From JANPLN01 sp043757265 (GTDB lineage Bacteria; Bdellovibrionota; Bdellovibrionia; Bdellovibrionales; JAGQZY01), in assembly GCA_043757265.1 (NCBI GenBank), contig JAYUQP010000022.1, forward strand, positions 35,558-99,557: a DNA stretch of 64,000 bases, read 5' to 3'. The notes beneath the pieces were generated by a model. It saw nothing but the letters and a program-made list of their open reading frames with translations. It was not told the DNA's origin and made no database searches. Shown in pieces: positions 61,787-64,000 of this stretch; position 1 is the stretch's first letter, and each line of letters begins with the position of its first letter. The position numbers and the translations under genes were made by a program.

Positions 61787-63080
61787 GCTTAGCTCCATCT
61801 TTCACGGAGCGGATCTTTTTAAGCATTTGAATCGCATCGGAAAGAGAAATTCTTTTTTTCGCAGCAAGAACTTGCTCGAGAAGTTTATGAAGTGTGGGTG
61901 ATTCCTGCTCGCTCGCCCCTGCACCCATGGCCAAATTTTTTATGTGCAACTTCATATGGCCTTCGATGATTCCTTCAGACGTCAGTGCGCGCAGTGCGCC
62001 CAAGTTCTGCACCAATCCTACGCTGGCGCATATGCGCGACAGCTGATTGGCGTTTTGGATCTTCATCATTTTCATTGCAATTTTGGCAGTCGGATGGAGC
62101 GTGGTGACTCCACCCACGGTGCCCACTATGAGTGGTGCCAGGAATTCGCCGATTAGAGTGTTGTTCGAGTACTGCCACTTGGTAATCGATCGATACTGAC
62201 CATCACGAGCCGCGTAGGCATGAATACCCGCCTCCACCGCGCGCCAGTCATTTCCCGTGGCGATCAAAATTGGATCAATACCATTGAGCACGCCCTTGTT
62301 GTTGGTGGCGGCACGATACGGATCGATTTCGCCAAACAAAGAAGCCTCTTGGATAGCTTTGCCAACCTTCGCGTCGATCCCGTGCATTTCTACATGCGCT
62401 TTAGTCAATTTTGTATCTACAAGATTTGAAAGGATTCGCATGGTGACAGTTTCGTCAGTAGCTTCCTCGATGGGACCCGTTATGTATTCGCAAACCTGAT
62501 TGATGATGTTGGCGCCCATGGCATCGCACGGGTTTAAATGGATATGTAGAATCGCCATCACATCGCCGTCGGGTCGAACGATTTGCCGAAGCACCATGTC
62601 GCGCACTCCGCCACCGCGGGCGTACATCCCCTGGGCAACGACTTGATTAAGTTCCGTGATCCACTGTTGTTTTTTGCTTTCGAGAACAGACTGGAGTTTG
62701 GCAAAGTCTTTCACTTTGGAAATCTGTACTTGTCCAATTATATCTTGGCCGATGACATCCGTGGTAATTGATCCGCATTCGCCGATCCATCGTGCTGTTT
62801 TACTTGCGGCTGCAATGATGGATGTTTCCTCAACAGCCATGGGAATTACGTAGTCCACACCGTCAATTTTGAAATTTGTCGCGACACCCAAAGGAAGTTG
62901 AAAGTAGCCGATGCTATTTTCAATAAATTTATCAGCCATTTCAAAATCTTTGATTCCACCATTTGTAAGAAACGAAACGTCTGCTGTGTCGAGAGCGCCT
63001 ATCTCAAGTAATTTTTGAAAACGCTCTGAGCGTTTGAGTTTTGAAAAACCTTTAAACAGCGCTTTTATTTCAGCTTCCAC
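61767..63080 (-). CDS. mvaA: Hydroxymethylglutaryl-CoA reductase, class II type
   Basis: 437 residues, matching bacterial class II enzymes. ENSIGYFQLPLGVATNF and EETSIIAAASKTA contain catalytic Glu and substrate contacts; DAMGANIINQVCE holds the cofactor-binding D-x-M-G-x-N motif; TNNKGVLNGID contains the catalytic Lys and GHMKLHIKNLA the catalytic His. It reduces HMG-CoA to mevalonate. The end overlaps the kinase start by 20 bases and the start overlaps the fni stop by 16. Confidence 0.93.
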   Translation of the reverse strand: MEAEIKALFKGFSKLKRSERFQKLLEIGALDTADVSFLTNGGIKDFEMADKFIENSIGYFQLPLGVATNFKIDGVDYVIPMAVEETSIIAAASKTARWIGECGSITTDVIGQDIIGQVQISKVKDFAKLQSVLESKKQQWITELNQVVAQGMYARGGGVRDMVLRQIVRPDGDVMAILHIHLNPCDAMGANIINQVCEYITGPIEEATDETVTMRILSNLVDTKLTKAHVEMHGIDAKVGKAIQEASLFGEIDPYRAATNNKGVLNGIDPILIATGNDWRAVEAGIHAYAARDGQYRSITKWQYSNNTLIGEFLAPLIVGTVGGVTTLHPTAKIAMKMMKIQNANQLSRICASVGLVQNLGALRALTSEGIIEGHMKLHIKNLAMGAGASEQESPTLHKLLEQVLAAKKRISLSDAIQMLKKIRSVKDGAKHVPTSS

Positions 63081-64000
63081 AAGTCACCTCTTCGCAGCTC
63101 CAACACATTTGCTGTTCCCGTACAAAACATTGCCACTTTCAACTCATAATTTAATTGTTCAATCAACTGCACAAGCTTGGCTTCGCCCTCAAGGGCTGCA
63201 GCTAAAAACGGCTGCGCGATTCCCACCATGCTCGCACCCAGTGCCAGCAGTTTTGCAACATCAAGCCCGGTGCGCACCCCGCCCGACGCCCAAACTTCGG
63301 CCTTCAGTGGTATGCTGCGCGCAGCAAGAACAGCGTCCATGGTTGAAATTCCCCAGTCGGCAAACGTGCGTCCCGCCGAGTATTGAACTTGCTCACTCGT
63401 AAGCCTTTGCGATTCCACACGGCCCCAGTGGGTTCCCCCACGACCACTTACGTCTATGGCGGCAAGACCCGTCTCTTTAAGTCGCTGCAAAGTCTGCAAC
63501 GAAAAACCACAACCTGTCTCCTTCAAAACAACAGGCACGGAAAGCTTGGCGCAAAGTGCTGCGAGAGCTTTTAGTCCCCCACGAAACCGTGGAGTTCCCT
63601 CAGGCTGAATGCATTCTTGCAAAGGGTTTGTATGGATGATCATGGCCTGTGCATCTAGCGAATCAACCAGACCTTGTATTTGTTCAATAGGAGTTTCGAT
63701 GAGTTGCGCGAGACCCAAGTTGCCCAGCACTTTGAGCTTAGGAAATTTTTTTCGCAATTTTAAACACTCATTTTTTGCTTCAAGATCTTCGAGTTGACGG
63801 CGTTGCGACCCAACTCCCATCAGCAGATTTTTTTCCTGACACACAAACGCCAAAACCTCGTTCACGGTGAACGCCGCTGAATGACCTAGCGTCATCGAGG
63901 ACACGAAAATTGGAGAATCAACTTCCAAGCCCAAAGTTTTTGTTTTTAGAGAGATATCCGAAAAATTGAGATCTGGTAGCGCTTCGTGAGTGAGCTCGAC
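63065..64000 (-). CDS. fni: Type 2 isopentenyl-diphosphate isomerase (5' end outside the window)
   Basis: The frame remains open to base 64000; the in-frame sequence upstream of 63934 is ALPDLNFSDISLKTKTLGLE, as in Fni proteins, so the start lies beyond the window. FMN-dependent TIM-barrel: SPIFVSSMTLGH, VGSQRRQL, MIIHTNPLQECIQPEG, VVLKETGCGFS, DVSGRGGTHW and ASGGVRTGLDVAKLLALGASMVGIAQPFL. It interconverts isopentenyl and dimethylallyl diphosphate. First visible gene of the mevalonate operon, overlapping mvaA by 16 bases. Confidence 0.93.
   Translation of the reverse strand, partial: VELTHEALPDLNFSDISLKTKTLGLEVDSPIFVSSMTLGHSAAFTVNEVLAFVCQEKNLLMGVGSQRRQLEDLEAKNECLKLRKKFPKLKVLGNLGLAQLIETPIEQIQGLVDSLDAQAMIIHTNPLQECIQPEGTPRFRGGLKALAALCAKLSVPVVLKETGCGFSLQTLQRLKETGLAAIDVSGRGGTHWGRVESQRLTSEQVQYSAGRTFADWGISTMDAVLAARSIPLKAEVWASGGVRTGLDVAKLLALGASMVGIAQPFLAAALEGEAKLVQLIEQLNYELKVAMFCTGTANVLELRRGDLWKLK

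Overview
The window looks like chromosome of a Gram-negative bacterium of the Bdellovibrionota (Bdellovibrio-like predators and relatives). The grounds are the dense load of exported proteins and lipoproteins, many with an N-C type lipobox (FQNC, FNNC, FIFQNC) that I associate with that group; a complete run of mevalonate-pathway genes, which is unusual in Gram-negatives but known in Bdellovibrio; and several orphan surface proteins. This is inference from gene content, not a database match. No phage, conjugative element, CRISPR array or rRNA operon was seen. One tRNA (tRNA-Pro, anticodon GGG) is present.

Layout. 1-3669: a co-directional cluster with the tail of one exported protein, a DUF1501/DUF1552-like Tat protein, two lipoproteins and a monohaem cytochrome. 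3700-6016: a phosphoesterase with a 12-bp repeat tract, then a DUF475 membrane protein. 6119-8285: an oxidative-stress locus (frameshifted ahpD, ahpC, divergent oxyR). 8366-16391: a cyclic-nucleotide-type regulator and exported proteins of mostly unknown function, including a protein with an exact HExxHxxGxxH zinc motif. 16709-20749: the most unusual gene, an apparently exported 1346-residue protein that joins two Clp-type AAA+ modules to an FtsH-type (M41) peptidase domain. 20887-32069: an astacin lipoprotein, a DbpA-like helicase, a DTW-domain enzyme, a haem-motif lipoprotein, a beta-helix lipoprotein, an exported methyltransferase and a second DUF1592/DUF1552 pair.

32241-38717 is core informational DNA: tRNA-Pro with a duplicated 3' tail, merR-like gene, ihfA, pheT, pheS, rsmG and a SpoU methyltransferase. 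38835-49429 holds recQ, a nucleoside transporter and a TolC plus RND pump pair without an adaptor gene. 49492-58588 is a cell-envelope block: a divergent repeat-rich lipoprotein and a three-gene operon of an exported helical protein, a class A penicillin-binding protein with a signal-peptide-like N-terminus and a 934-residue coiled-coil protein. 59017-64000 is the mevalonate operon, read leftward in the order fni, mvaA, phosphomevalonate kinase-like, mvaD, mevalonate kinase, with every junction overlapping. A 231-bp element with long terminal inverted repeats sits just 3' of it.

The main themes are envelope and secreted functions, with recurring short tandem repeats (12, 15 and 27 bp) in or beside genes, and several enzymes of normally cytoplasmic type (AAA+ ATPase, methyltransferase) that carry export signals.
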